64,000 nt of DNA, from contig SUXJ01000013.1 in the NCBI GenBank assembly GCA_015061005.1, forward strand, positions 1-64,000. The letters run 5' to 3'. Source of the DNA: Bacteroidales bacterium (lineage in GTDB: Bacteria > Bacteroidota > Bacteroidia > Bacteroidales > Muribaculaceae). Shown here piece after piece: positions 40,066 through 49,788 of the stretch. The notes under the pieces are model-generated. The model saw only the letters and a list, made by a program, of their open reading frames with translations. It was not told where the DNA came from and did not search any database. The first letter of the stretch is position 1. Every line of letters begins with the position of its first letter. A program made the position numbers and the translations under genes.

Positions 40066-41703
40066 ATGAAGAAGTATATTGTTTCTTTAACCGTTGCACT
40101 CGTTTGCGGTGTTGCTGTTTCAAGTGCTTCGGATTTCAACACTCTTATTCCGCGTCCGTCGGAGATGACGCAGACTTTGTCGGATGTTACCATGCCAATA
40201 GGCATGACCGTAAGTTCCCCTGCAGATTTTGTCGACGATGCCGGGCGTTTTGTTGCAGCGGTTAATGCCGCAACAAACCTCAATGCAACGCTTGCCGATG
40301 CAAACGGATTTATTGCCTTGAGCGTGAACCACGCAATTCCGGCTGAGGGATATACAATGACCATCTCTCCCCGAGGAGTAGATATTCAGGCTTCTTCTGC
40401 CTCGGGTGCATTCTATGCGTTGCAAACCATCAAGCAACTGATGGGGGCTAACGTGCTTGCTGGTAAGCCCGGCGAGACCGCGGCGACTTATGCTTTGCCA
40501 ATCGGCACAATTAAGGATCAACCTCGCTATGAGTATCGCGGTTTTATGCTCGATGTGAGCCGCCATTTCTTTGAGGCAGGAGAGATCAAGAAAATGCTTG
40601 ACCTCATGGCCGTTTACAAGTTGAATCGTTTCCATTGGCATCTTACCGATGATCAGGGATGGCGTCTGCCTGTGAAGAAATATCCCAAGCTCACCGTTCA
40701 GGGTGCAACCAACCGTAATATTTTGCGCACAGACTTTGCGCAGCAAAAACAATGGCGCGAGGGTGAAGACGCTGTTTACGGACCTTTTGCCTACACCCCT
40801 GAGGAGGTTCATGAGATAGTTGCCTATGCCAAGGAACGCCACATCGAAGTTATTCCGGAAATAGACATGCCCGGTCACATGGTGGCTGCTATTCACGCAT
40901 ATCCCGAGTTCTCGACCGACCCGAAGAGCAAGAAACTTGACGTTCACGAAGACTTCAGCCATGAGATTTGGAACAAGAGAGGCGTGTCGCGCGACGTGTT
41001 GGACGTGAGCAATCCGAAAGTGATACGTTTTGTGAAAGACGTTATCGATGAATTAGTGGAATACTTTCCCTATGAATATATCCACATTGGAGGCGATGAA
41101 TGTCCCACCCTCGCATGGGAACACTCCAAGTCATGTCAGAAACTGATTAAGAAACTCGGACTAAAAGACGTGCGCGAACTTCAAAGTTGGTTCACAAAGG
41201 AGATTTCCGATTATGCCAACACTCATGGCAGAAAAATCATTGTGTGGAACGAAGTAATCACCGAACCCAATGCCAACATGGAGCTGATAAAAGAAATCAA
41301 CCCGGTGGTGTTCTGTTGGCTCGGCGGTGAGCAAAAAGCAGAAGCCAACGGTTTGCGCCACGTTTATACCCCCTTCAACGGAGGTTACTATATCAATCGC
41401 TCGTATGAAGGTGTGGACAAGCATGGTGCCGGACGCGACGGCTCATTGAAAAAAAGCATTACCGTAATGCCTCCGCTTCATGACAACCTCATTGGTATTC
41501 AAGGTACATTCTGGACGGAAGAAGTGGACCGCCCCGAAGATTTGGAATACTTGGCATTGCCGCGCCTCATCGGCATTGCCGAACAAGCGTGGAGCACTCA
41601 GGTCAACAAGGACTATGACGAATTTCTTGACCGCATCATTCAACATCGCGCCTACCTTGACCTCGGCGGCTACAACTACGGCGCCCACCAACTCCAAAAA
41701 TAA
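40066..41703 (+). CDS. beta-N-acetylhexosaminidase (GH20)
   Basis: 545 aa; RYEYRGFMLDVSRHFF, KLNRFHWHLTDDQGWRLPVKKYPKLT, catalytic HIGGDECP. Confidence 0.95.
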   Translation: MKKYIVSLTVALVCGVAVSSASDFNTLIPRPSEMTQTLSDVTMPIGMTVSSPADFVDDAGRFVAAVNAATNLNATLADANGFIALSVNHAIPAEGYTMTISPRGVDIQASSASGAFYALQTIKQLMGANVLAGKPGETAATYALPIGTIKDQPRYEYRGFMLDVSRHFFEAGEIKKMLDLMAVYKLNRFHWHLTDDQGWRLPVKKYPKLTVQGATNRNILRTDFAQQKQWREGEDAVYGPFAYTPEEVHEIVAYAKERHIEVIPEIDMPGHMVAAIHAYPEFSTDPKSKKLDVHEDFSHEIWNKRGVSRDVLDVSNPKVIRFVKDVIDELVEYFPYEYIHIGGDECPTLAWEHSKSCQKLIKKLGLKDVRELQSWFTKEISDYANTHGRKIIVWNEVITEPNANMELIKEINPVVFCWLGGEQKAEANGLRHVYTPFNGGYYINRSYEGVDKHGAGRDGSLKKSITVMPPLHDNLIGIQGTFWTEEVDRPEDLEYLALPRLIGIAEQAWSTQVNKDYDEFLDRIIQHRAYLDLGGYNYGAHQLQK

Positions 41704-41733
41704 CGAATTTTTGAATAAGAAGTATAGTCAGAT

Positions 41734-43215
41734 ATGGGATTTAATGTTTTGACAGCAGCAGAAGCTGCGAGTTTTATTAAGAATGGTGCAACGATAGGTC
41801 TGAGCGGATTTACAGCATCGGGTGCGCCGAAGGACACTTTTGCTGCTTTGGCTCAGATTGCTGAAGCGGAGCATGAGGCGGGTCGGCCTTTTAAGGTGGA
41901 CTTGTTTACGGGTGCGAGCACGAATAAATACGTTGATGGAGCTTTGTCGCTTGCGAATGCGATTAATCGCCGCACACCGTATCAGAACACTCCGGATTTG
42001 CGTAAGCGTATCAATGCGCATGATGCCCATTATTTTGATATGCACCTGAGTGAGTTGGCACAGAAGTTGCGTTACGGATTTTTCGGTCCGTTGGATTTCG
42101 CGGTCATCGAGGCAGTAGATGTTACTGATGACGGCCGATTGGTTCTCGGCACGGGTGCGGGTATTTCCACGACGATTGCACAGCTTGCCAAACATATCAT
42201 TATTGAATTGAATTCGGGAATTTCGAAGAAACTTGAGGGTTTGCATGACTTGTATATGCCGGCAGATCCGCCATATCGCAGGGAGATTCCGATTTATAAT
42301 GTTAATGACCGTATCGGTTCACCGTATCTGTATGTGGATCCGAAGAAGGTGCTTGGTGTTGTGCATACCAATGCGACTGATGGGGTGGCGCCTTTTTCGG
42401 CACTCGACGAGACTTCGGAGCATATCGGAGCGAATGTTTGTAATTTCCTTGTTCATGAGCTGAAGGCCGGAAGGCTTCCCAAGGAGTTCTTGCCGCTGCA
42501 GAGTGGAGTGGGTAACGTTGCTAACGCAGTGCTTTACGGTTTGGCGGAAGCAACGGAGATACCTCCGTTTGCGATGTATACGGAAGTGGCACAAGATGCG
42601 GTGCTTGACTTGATGGAGCGTGATCGATGCAAGTTCGTGTCGACATGTTCGCTTACGATGAGTGATGATGCGATGAGCCGTCTGTTTGCTCACGATGACG
42701 AGTTCTGTAAGCGCATCGTTATTCGTCCGAGCGAGTTGAGTAACAATCCCGAGATTGTTCGCCGTTTGGGTATTATTTCGATGAATACCGCTCTTGAAGC
42801 AGATATCTTCGGGGCGATTAATTCCACTCATGTCTTGGGCACGAAGATGATGAATGGCATTGGCGGTTCGGGTGACTTTACTCGCAACAGTTATTTGTCA
42901 ATTTTCTCATGTCCGTCGGTATCGAAGGGCGGCTGTATTTCGAATATTGTGCCTATGGTGGCACACCAAGACCATTCGGAGCATTCAGTCGATGTGCTTG
43001 TGACGGATCAAGGTGTTGCCGATTTGCGAGGCAAGGATCCTGTTCAGAGGGCAGAGTTGATAATTGAAAATTGTGCACATCCGGATTATCGTCCGCTACT
43101 GCATAAGTATTTGTCGCTTGGTAAGGGCGGTCAGACGCCTCACGCGTTGTGTGCCTCGTTTGCGTTCCATAACGCTTTTGCCGAGACCGGCGATATGCGT
43201 AATGCGGAACTTTAA
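41734..43215 (+). CDS. succinate/acetyl-CoA CoA-transferase (acetyl-CoA hydrolase family)
   Basis: 493 aa; GLSGFTASGAPKDTFAALA, C-terminal GIGGSGDFTRNSYLSIFSCPSVSKGGCISNIVPMVAHQDHSEHSVDVLVTDQGVADLRGKDP. Confidence 0.92.
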   Translation: MGFNVLTAAEAASFIKNGATIGLSGFTASGAPKDTFAALAQIAEAEHEAGRPFKVDLFTGASTNKYVDGALSLANAINRRTPYQNTPDLRKRINAHDAHYFDMHLSELAQKLRYGFFGPLDFAVIEAVDVTDDGRLVLGTGAGISTTIAQLAKHIIIELNSGISKKLEGLHDLYMPADPPYRREIPIYNVNDRIGSPYLYVDPKKVLGVVHTNATDGVAPFSALDETSEHIGANVCNFLVHELKAGRLPKEFLPLQSGVGNVANAVLYGLAEATEIPPFAMYTEVAQDAVLDLMERDRCKFVSTCSLTMSDDAMSRLFAHDDEFCKRIVIRPSELSNNPEIVRRLGIISMNTALEADIFGAINSTHVLGTKMMNGIGGSGDFTRNSYLSIFSCPSVSKGGCISNIVPMVAHQDHSEHSVDVLVTDQGVADLRGKDPVQRAELIIENCAHPDYRPLLHKYLSLGKGGQTPHALCASFAFHNAFAETGDMRNAEL

Positions 43216-43280
43216 AGCGTCGATATTGAAATACGGCGGGACCTTCGATTTCGGAGATCTCGCTTGTTTTTTTGTTGAGG

Positions 43281-43775
43281 TCAGGAGAATTTTGCGTGGA
43301 GGATGCGGAACTTTTCGAGGTTCTCGTTTCCAAAACGGGCGATGGATTTTTCTACATCGGCGAGCGTTTTTCGCTGCATTGTTCCGGATTTGGAGTAGAA
43401 TTTATCGGCGTAACAAATGAGTTGTTCGAGGATGGTTTCGGGGACGAGTTCGCCAATGCCCACTCCGGTATGGCGCTCGGCGACTCTTGCCGCCCATTCC
43501 GGCGCGCCTTCGCGTCGGAGCAGTTCTGCTCCGAGCGGCCCATGTTTGATGTAAGGGTGGGATCCGTTGCAGTGAATGTCGGGAGCGGAGGTCAGGAAGA
43601 TTCCGATGTCGTGGAGCATGGCTGCCGAGCGCACTTGGTCAGGGTCGAGGTGCGGAGCGTGAGCGGCTCGGAGTTCTTCTGCTAAGTCTGCCACAGAGGT
43701 GGCGTGGCGCATATAAATATCCCGAAGGGGAGTCCCCTCGGGATAATATTTGTTGATTATAGTCAGGTGGTTCAT
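43281..43775 (-). CDS. HD-domain protein
   Basis: 164 aa; H...HATSVADLAEELRAAHAP...AAMLHDIGIF...RHTGVG HD-type motif spacing. Confidence 0.8.
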   Translation of the reverse strand: MNHLTIINKYYPEGTPLRDIYMRHATSVADLAEELRAAHAPHLDPDQVRSAAMLHDIGIFLTSAPDIHCNGSHPYIKHGPLGAELLRREGAPEWAARVAERHTGVGIGELVPETILEQLICYADKFYSKSGTMQRKTLADVEKSIARFGNENLEKFRILHAKFS

Positions 43776-44797
43776 TCAACGATGGTGTTCCAGCCGTGGA
43801 CGTCTTCAATTTCGCCGAGCTGAATTGCGCGGAGTCGATTGTAGAGTTCAGTGGTTACGGGGCCGGGTTGATGGTCTTTTGCAATGATGTATTTAGTGTC
43901 ATTGTCAAGGTCGTGAATTTCGGCAATGGGAGATGCCACGGCTGCCGTTCCACATGCTGCGGCTTCGGATATTTCGTTGAGTTCTTCGACTGCAATGTGT
44001 CGTTGCTCAACGGTTATTCCCATGTCACGAGCGAGTTGCATCAGACTCTTGTTTGTAATAGAGGGGAGGATTGATTCTGATGCCGGAGTGATGTATGCAC
44101 CGTTTTTGATGGCGAAGAAGTTTGCGGGGCCGCATTCGTCAAGATATTTCTTCTCTTTCGGGTCGAGGTATAGAACGGCACTGTAGCCGAGCTTGTGAGC
44201 TCTGTCACCAGCGGCGATAGATGCGGCGTAGTTGCCACCGACTTTCCAGCGTCCGGTGCCTTTAGGTGCTACGCGGTCGTATTCACGCATTATGCAGATG
44301 TTAGTTGGCTTGAATCCTTCTTTGAAGTAAGGTCCTACGGGCGTTACGAATACCATGAAGGTATAGTCGGAAGATGAGCTAACGCCAACTTTTGCGCTGA
44401 TGCCTACTTCGAGAGGACGAAGATACAGGGAGGCTCCGGACCCGTATGGTGGTACGAAGCGTTCGTTGGCTTTCACGACTCGTTTGCACATTTCGCAGAA
44501 CAATTCTTCGGGCACGGGTTCCATTAGTAGGCCTTTTGCCGACTCGATAATACGGCGTGCGTTTTCTTCGAGTCGGAAGATTCTAATCTTACCGTCTTTT
44601 CCTCGGAACGCTTTGAGCCCTTCGAAGATTTCCTGACCATAGTGGAGGCAGGTTGCTGCGATATGGAGGTTTATGGTTTCAGAGGAGGTCTCTTCAATGG
44701 GACCCCAGACGCCATCGCGGAACGTGCATCGCACGTTGACATCGGTGGGTACATAGCCAAATGAGAGATTGGCCCAGTCAAGATTGTTTGATGCCAT
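43772..44797 (-). CDS. ilvE: branched-chain amino acid aminotransferase
   Basis: 341 aa; LHYGQEIFEGLKAFRGKDGKIRIFRLEENARR, KVGGNYAASI, EKKYLDECGPANFFAIK. Confidence 0.95.
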   Translation of the reverse strand: MASNNLDWANLSFGYVPTDVNVRCTFRDGVWGPIEETSSETINLHIAATCLHYGQEIFEGLKAFRGKDGKIRIFRLEENARRIIESAKGLLMEPVPEELFCEMCKRVVKANERFVPPYGSGASLYLRPLEVGISAKVGVSSSSDYTFMVFVTPVGPYFKEGFKPTNICIMREYDRVAPKGTGRWKVGGNYAASIAAGDRAHKLGYSAVLYLDPKEKKYLDECGPANFFAIKNGAYITPASESILPSITNKSLMQLARDMGITVEQRHIAVEELNEISEAAACGTAAVASPIAEIHDLDNDTKYIIAKDHQPGPVTTELYNRLRAIQLGEIEDVHGWNTIVE

Positions 44798-44837
44798 AAT
44801 TCTTGTTTGTTGATTATTGCAAAGTTTTTATTTAGTG

Positions 44838-44845
44838 CAAAGGTA
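44838..44845 (-). promoter_or_regulatory. ilvE -7 box
   Basis: Minus strand TACCTTTG; the region where the -33 box should lie is a tandem repeat. Confidence 0.5.
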
Positions 44846-44849
44846 ATAA

Positions 44850-44897
44850 AAAAAGTGGAGAGTGGAAAAAGTGGAGAGTGGAAAAAGTGGAGAGTGG
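44850..44897. repeat. 3 perfect tandem copies of the 16-bp unit AAAAAGTGGAGAGTGG
   Basis: 44850-44865, 44866-44881, 44882-44897 identical. Confidence 0.9.
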
Positions 44898-44911
44898 AGG
44901 GCGAAAGGCGC

Positions 44912-44965
44912 AAGGGGGACTCGATCGCGCGCGAGTTCCCGTCTTGCGGCGATTGAGTCCCCCTT
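44912..44965. repeat. 54-nt strong hairpin / inverted repeat
   Basis: AAGGGGGACTCGATCG / CGATTGAGTCCCCCTT (16 bp, one G-T) continuing inward C-(G)-CGCGAG/CTTGCGG, 7-nt loop. Confidence 0.85.
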
Positions 44966-45030
44966 GAGTTTTTGCCGACCGCGGCCTGCCCGGCGGCTTG
45001 TTTTGCCTTCCGCACGAGTTTGATTTTTCG

Positions 45031-45115
45031 GGGGGATAAGATTTATAATATTTATAAGTCTTATAATTTAGATAAGGGAATGAGTGTACTCGCGTCCCGT
45101 CGGTTTGTTTTGGGG
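45031..45115 (-). repeat. dispersed AT-rich repeat, copy B (inverted relative to A)
   Basis: Minus strand CCCCAAAACAAACCGACGGgacGCGAGTacac...ATAAGACTTATAAATATTATAAATCTTATCCCCC. Confidence 0.75.
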
Positions 45116-45135
45116 GGAGGGGTGTGTCGGGAGGG

Positions 45136-45726
45136 TTATAGGAGGGCGAGGGCGCGTTTGATTGCGGTCTCGATTGAAGCCGTCGGGTCTGTGGCATAGA
45201 CCTTGGCGAGGGCTTTTTGTGCTTGCGCTTTTTGGTAGCCGAGCATTATGAGAGCGGCAAGGGCTTCTTCGCCGGAAGAATTGTTGTCGGGGGCAGCCAT
45301 TGGTGCGTTTAATGCAGCGAGTTCGGTTGCGGTGATTTTGTCTTTCAGGTCAACGATGATGCGTTGCGCGGTTTTCAGTCCAATTCCTTTAATGGCTTTT
45401 AGTTTGTTGGCATCGCCGGCGGTTATGCACATTTGCAGTTGCGAAGGCGACAAGGATGACAGAATTACGCGAGCAGTGTTAGCACCTACGCCGCTAACTC
45501 CGATGAGTAGTCGAAACAGGGCTCGTTCTTCTTCGGCGGCAAAGCCATAGAGGTCATGAGTGTCCTCGCGAATGATTTCATGGACGAGGAGTTTCGTTGA
45601 TTTTTCGGCGGAGATGGCCGAGTACGTATTTACGGATATGTTCAGAAGGTATCCGACACCGGCCGCTTCTACGACAGCATAAGTCGGAGTCACTTGAGTG
45701 AGTTCGCCTTTGATGTATTCAAGCAT
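45136..45726 (-). CDS. ruvA: Holliday junction branch migration protein RuvA
   Basis: 196 aa; MLEYIKGELTQVTPTYAVVEAAGVGYLLNIS, LLIGVSGVGANTARVILSSL, IKGIGLKTAQRIIVDLKDK. Confidence 0.95.
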   Translation of the reverse strand: MLEYIKGELTQVTPTYAVVEAAGVGYLLNISVNTYSAISAEKSTKLLVHEIIREDTHDLYGFAAEEERALFRLLIGVSGVGANTARVILSSLSPSQLQMCITAGDANKLKAIKGIGLKTAQRIIVDLKDKITATELAALNAPMAAPDNNSSGEEALAALIMLGYQKAQAQKALAKVYATDPTASIETAIKRALALL

Positions 45727-46882
45727 CGGGGTCGTTGAAAATATGGGTTAAGATATCTATATCGGCTTTTGAAATTTTCACATCGCGATGACTCATGACG
45801 ATGGTTTCGGTGTCGATGACCTGTTTCAGAATTTGGCGAGTATAGCCTTGAGCCCCACCGTTGGAGAACGACGGGGTGAAAGCGCGCGGAAATCCATAGC
45901 CATGGAGGTTGCACGCCACTCCGATAACCGTTGCAGTGTTGAAGGTGGTGTCGATTGCGGCTTTAGAGTGGTCGCCCATGATTAGCCCGCAGAAAGAAAG
46001 TCCGGTTTTTTCAAATCGACGAGAAGCGTAGTTCCAGAGTTTGATTTCCGAGTAGTTGTTTTTTAGGTTCGATGCCACGCATTCCGCTCCGATGTTTGTC
46101 CACATTCCGATTACGGCATCGCCGAGATATCCATCGTGTTGCTTATTAGCATAGCCGAGAAATACGGTGTTGCTCACCTCACCTCCAACGCGAGTGGACG
46201 GGCCGAGGTTTACGCCCGGGAGGAGTCGTGCGCCGGCTCTGACTCGGCAGTCCTTGCCTACAGCTATGGGTCCGCGCAGTACGGTACATTCCTGAACGTC
46301 CGCCCCGGCAGAGATATAGACGGGTCCGGTTTTTGTATTAATCATAGCCCCCTCAACGCTTGCGCCCTCTTCGATGAATAGGAGTGACTCCGGTCCGATC
46401 AAGGTGCAGCTTTCGGGTAGTTTTGCGGATGTGCGTCCGGCAGTCAGCATGTCGAAGTCGCGCGCAATGAGTTCTTTGCTGCTGCGAAAAATGTCGGTTA
46501 GAGAGCGATATTCAATAGGAGAGAGAGTCGCGACGGGTGATGATTCACTTTCTGCGCCTGCGCGCCGAGCAAGACATTCGCCACGATTGTTGGCAATCCA
46601 TTGTCCGGGCATGAGAGCTCTCACCGCATTGGCAAATTCCGGGTCGGGGACAACATTGCCGGCAATGAAAAATGATTCGACCTCCGGGGCTTCGCCTCGG
46701 GGGTATTTTTCGGCGAGATAGTCTTCAGTTTCGTATCCTATGGTTGCAGTCGGGATAAGTCTGCCCCATCGTTGGGCGATAGAGTCGTTTATGCCTGCGA
46801 GCAGAGCTGCGATAGGGCGAGTCAGGGTCAGCGGTTTTAGGTTAGTGCGAACGGGTTCGCTATCTTGTAAAATAATATGCAT
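45719..46882 (-). CDS. GlmU-family putative nucleotidyltransferase/acyltransferase
   Basis: 387 aa; N-terminal PLTLTRPIAALLAGI, left-handed beta-helix-like C-terminus (GPSTRVGGEVSNTVFLGYANKQHDGYLGDAVIG). Confidence 0.8.
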   Translation of the reverse strand: MHIILQDSEPVRTNLKPLTLTRPIAALLAGINDSIAQRWGRLIPTATIGYETEDYLAEKYPRGEAPEVESFFIAGNVVPDPEFANAVRALMPGQWIANNRGECLARRAGAESESSPVATLSPIEYRSLTDIFRSSKELIARDFDMLTAGRTSAKLPESCTLIGPESLLFIEEGASVEGAMINTKTGPVYISAGADVQECTVLRGPIAVGKDCRVRAGARLLPGVNLGPSTRVGGEVSNTVFLGYANKQHDGYLGDAVIGMWTNIGAECVASNLKNNYSEIKLWNYASRRFEKTGLSFCGLIMGDHSKAAIDTTFNTATVIGVACNLHGYGFPRAFTPSFSNGGAQGYTRQILKQVIDTETIVMSHRDVKISKADIDILTHIFNDPDA

Positions 46883-46885
46883 GGG

Positions 46886-48994
46886 TTAAGTGTTTTTTCG
46901 GAAAAGGCGGCGACCGGCCGATGCCAAACGCCGAGTCCATCCGGGCGATGACATAGATTCCGCACCTGTCGGGTCTAAATATGACATAACATCATCGTTC
47001 ATGCCACTCTGTTCGGGATATACCACCAAGAGGTTGGCTTGAGTGAAGTATTTTTGCAGGAACGAGTCCATTTGTTTGATGTCGGGGCTATAACTGATTG
47101 AGCCGTGACGAGCGGAGACGACGGCAAGCAAGTCATCGTCGGCAATGTGGTTAGACAGGAGGATAAAATCGTCCCATTGTTCTATGGCTCTGAATTCCAG
47201 TCGAATGTCGAGTCTTTCTTGATTCAGTACGCCTGTGATGATACGTTGTACCTGAGGATGGCACATGAATACGGCTTTGCATCCGAGGTTTCGAGCGAGA
47301 CGTCCCAAAGTGGTGAGCCACATTCTGAACCCGCTTTCAAATTCGGTTTTTGGCGGCACGAACACCACGAGTCGGCGCAAAGTGTTGACGGGGTTGAAGA
47401 ATCGGCAAATCAGCATCATTCGGTTCGTCGTTTCCAGCATCTGATTCATTTTTGTGCCGAAGAACGAGTCGATGAGTGTTGTTTTGCGGTGTAATCCCAT
47501 TATTACGCAATTAACGTCGCGTTCGTTGATTATGTTTAGCAGCCCGGCAGTGATGTCGGAATCGAACCGTTCGATAGTGGTTACGGGAATGTCAACAGTA
47601 GCCGCCGCCTCTCCCGCCAGCTTGAGAGAAGCTTCACTATTTGCGCGCGCCGCCGGCGAATTAGATGTGCGGACATGGACCGCCATTAGCGAGTTGTCGG
47701 GTTGATTTGACGGGTGGATTAACAGTGCGAGCTCCATAAGAGCCAGCGACGTCACCGGATTATCGACCGGGACAAGCGTGTTGCTTGCATTTTTTGGTTC
47801 AGAAGCGTTTGAGGCATCTTCCAGCATGTGGATTTTGATGCGAGCTGCAGCCCCTGACGTTGCAATCGGCGCTATTGCACACGTTATCAGAATCATGAGC
47901 ACGGTGCCATTGAGCATAGTTGCATCGAGCAAACCAAACCCATAGCCGATAGAAGCCACCGCCAATGCTACGGCGGTATGGGCGGAAGTGAGGCCAAACA
48001 TCAAGCGGCTGTCATCGCGGCTCATGCCGCACAGTCGCGCAGTGATTACCGCCGCGAGCCACTTGGTGATTAGAGCTACCGCCAGCATTATAGCCGCCAT
48101 TTTCAGAGTGGGTATTGAAGCAACCACGCGAATATCAATCATCATGCCCACTCCGATAAGGAAGTAGGGGATGAAGAGGGCATTGCCCACGAACTCCAAC
48201 CGAGACATGAGCGGCGACGTGTTGGGTACGAAGCGGTTGAGTACCAGTCCGGCAAAGAAGGCCCCGAGAACGGCTTCCAACCCTATTACTCGAGCAAGCC
48301 AAGCCGCAAAGAATACGAGCGCGAGAACGAATACGAACTGAATTACGCGGTCGGAAAATTTGCGCAAGAACCAACGTGCGAGGATGCGATATCCAAAGGT
48401 TACTGCAAGGCAGAAACCGGAGAGTTTGAGGAGAAGAATCAGGATTTCAGACCAGAGAAGTGCTCCGTGATGATGGACGTTGACGGCAGTGGCGAGCGTT
48501 AGCAGAGCACCAATTACGGCAAAAATAGTTCCGACAATGGCAATTAGCACAGCCGGCGACTTGGTTATGCCAAAGCGAACGGCTACGGGGTATGAAATCA
48601 AGGTGTGGGCGGCATACATCGAAGCGAGCAGCAGAGCCGGTACGGCCGCAGCATTGAAGAAATAGACAGACGAGAAGTACCCGACGACGACCGGTATCCC
48701 GAAAGTGAGCACACCGAAAATAAGTCCTCGCTTAAGGTTTCGTTTCAGGTGGTACAGGTCAATTTCGATAGCCGCCAGAAACATCAAATAAAGCAGCCCC
48801 ACTTCGCCAAAAATCTTGAAAGACGCATCGTCGTCGAGCAGGTGGAAGCCATAAGGACCTACGCACACGCCGGCAATAATCATGCCGATGATGTGAGGAA
48901 TTTTGATGCGGTTGAGTAGAAGCGGTGCAAGCAGAATGATTGCCAGCACAACGAAGAATATCAGCGTAGGGTCTTGTATGAGGGCTTTGGGCAT
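46886..48994 (-). CDS. cation:proton antiporter (CPA2/Kef-type) with cytoplasmic USP-like domain
   Basis: 702 aa; PHIIGMIIAGVCVGPYGFHLL, GLEAVLGAFFAGLVLNRFVP. Confidence 0.88.
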   Translation of the reverse strand: MPKALIQDPTLIFFVVLAIILLAPLLLNRIKIPHIIGMIIAGVCVGPYGFHLLDDDASFKIFGEVGLLYLMFLAAIEIDLYHLKRNLKRGLIFGVLTFGIPVVVGYFSSVYFFNAAAVPALLLASMYAAHTLISYPVAVRFGITKSPAVLIAIVGTIFAVIGALLTLATAVNVHHHGALLWSEILILLLKLSGFCLAVTFGYRILARWFLRKFSDRVIQFVFVLALVFFAAWLARVIGLEAVLGAFFAGLVLNRFVPNTSPLMSRLEFVGNALFIPYFLIGVGMMIDIRVVASIPTLKMAAIMLAVALITKWLAAVITARLCGMSRDDSRLMFGLTSAHTAVALAVASIGYGFGLLDATMLNGTVLMILITCAIAPIATSGAAARIKIHMLEDASNASEPKNASNTLVPVDNPVTSLALMELALLIHPSNQPDNSLMAVHVRTSNSPAARANSEASLKLAGEAAATVDIPVTTIERFDSDITAGLLNIINERDVNCVIMGLHRKTTLIDSFFGTKMNQMLETTNRMMLICRFFNPVNTLRRLVVFVPPKTEFESGFRMWLTTLGRLARNLGCKAVFMCHPQVQRIITGVLNQERLDIRLEFRAIEQWDDFILLSNHIADDDLLAVVSARHGSISYSPDIKQMDSFLQKYFTQANLLVVYPEQSGMNDDVMSYLDPTGAESMSSPGWTRRLASAGRRLFRKNT

Positions 48995-48999
48995 CCGCG

Positions 49000-49788
49000 C
49001 TATTTACCTGTGTTAATCTTTAGTTTGATTATGCCGTGCTGTTGCGGCTTTGTTCTATCGGCAGAGTACTTAAGTTGGAGAGCGTATTGCTCGGCTTGTT
49101 CGGTGAGCGTTTTAAGGTCTTGTCCGAGATTGCCGGAATTTCGTCCGGCATATTTTGCCGAGGTCACGGTGCCATCGGAGTTGACAATGATGCTTACTTC
49201 AATCCAGCCATTGGAAATGTTGCTTTGAGAGCGAAATCCTATTTTGGGTCGAGAGCGGAGAGAGCGTCCGGCAATACCGAGTCCGTCGGCATCGGGGTTG
49301 TTTCCCGCAGTTGCATTTCCGGTTTTTGCGCTGCCGCCTGACGCTTCAGTATTGGCTTGCGCGTTTTGGAAAGACTTGCCGATGCGGTTATTGATTGATG
49401 CTCTCTTTTCGGCTTCGATTTCTTCCTTAGTGGGTCCCGGGGGTTGCGGCTCTTCCTCTTGCGCTACTTGCAAGTTTTCGGGTTGCGGTTCGGCAGACGC
49501 GACGAGCGATGGGGCCGCATCGCTGACTCCGGAGTCAACGGCATCGGTTCCTCCGGCATCGGCTGCAGGCGCAGATGCGGGGTTGTTGTCGATTTGACGA
49601 GTGGGCTGCACTTTGATTTCCCGCAGTTCGGGGATGTCGATGTCGGCAAAAAAGACTTCTTGCTGCTCCATCGGCGGAATTTCAGGCAGCTGTGCAGACA
49701 GTTTCACCACATGGAGCATGGTGAATAACATCGCGCAACACAAGAGCGAGAGTAGAGCGGCTACTATTTGGTCACGTTTATTATGCAT
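49000..49788 (-). CDS. TonB-like energy transducer protein
   Basis: 262 aa; single N-terminal TM, Pro/Glu-rich linker, C-terminal GWIEVSIIVNSDGTVTSAKYAGRNSG; next to exbD/exbB. Confidence 0.75.
   Translation of the reverse strand: MHNKRDQIVAALLSLLCCAMLFTMLHVVKLSAQLPEIPPMEQQEVFFADIDIPELREIKVQPTRQIDNNPASAPAADAGGTDAVDSGVSDAAPSLVASAEPQPENLQVAQEEEPQPPGPTKEEIEAEKRASINNRIGKSFQNAQANTEASGGSAKTGNATAGNNPDADGLGIAGRSLRSRPKIGFRSQSNISNGWIEVSIIVNSDGTVTSAKYAGRNSGNLGQDLKTLTEQAEQYALQLKYSADRTKPQQHGIIKLKINTGK

Noticed and set aside
40120-40962. 280-aa minus-strand ORF inside the GH20 gene
   Set aside because: Antisense to a catalytic-motif-bearing CDS; no recognisable domain.
44832-45197. Proline/serine-rich ORFs between ilvE and ruvA
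   Set aside because: Generated by the tandem repeat, hairpin and C-rich repeat; frames are not plausible proteins.
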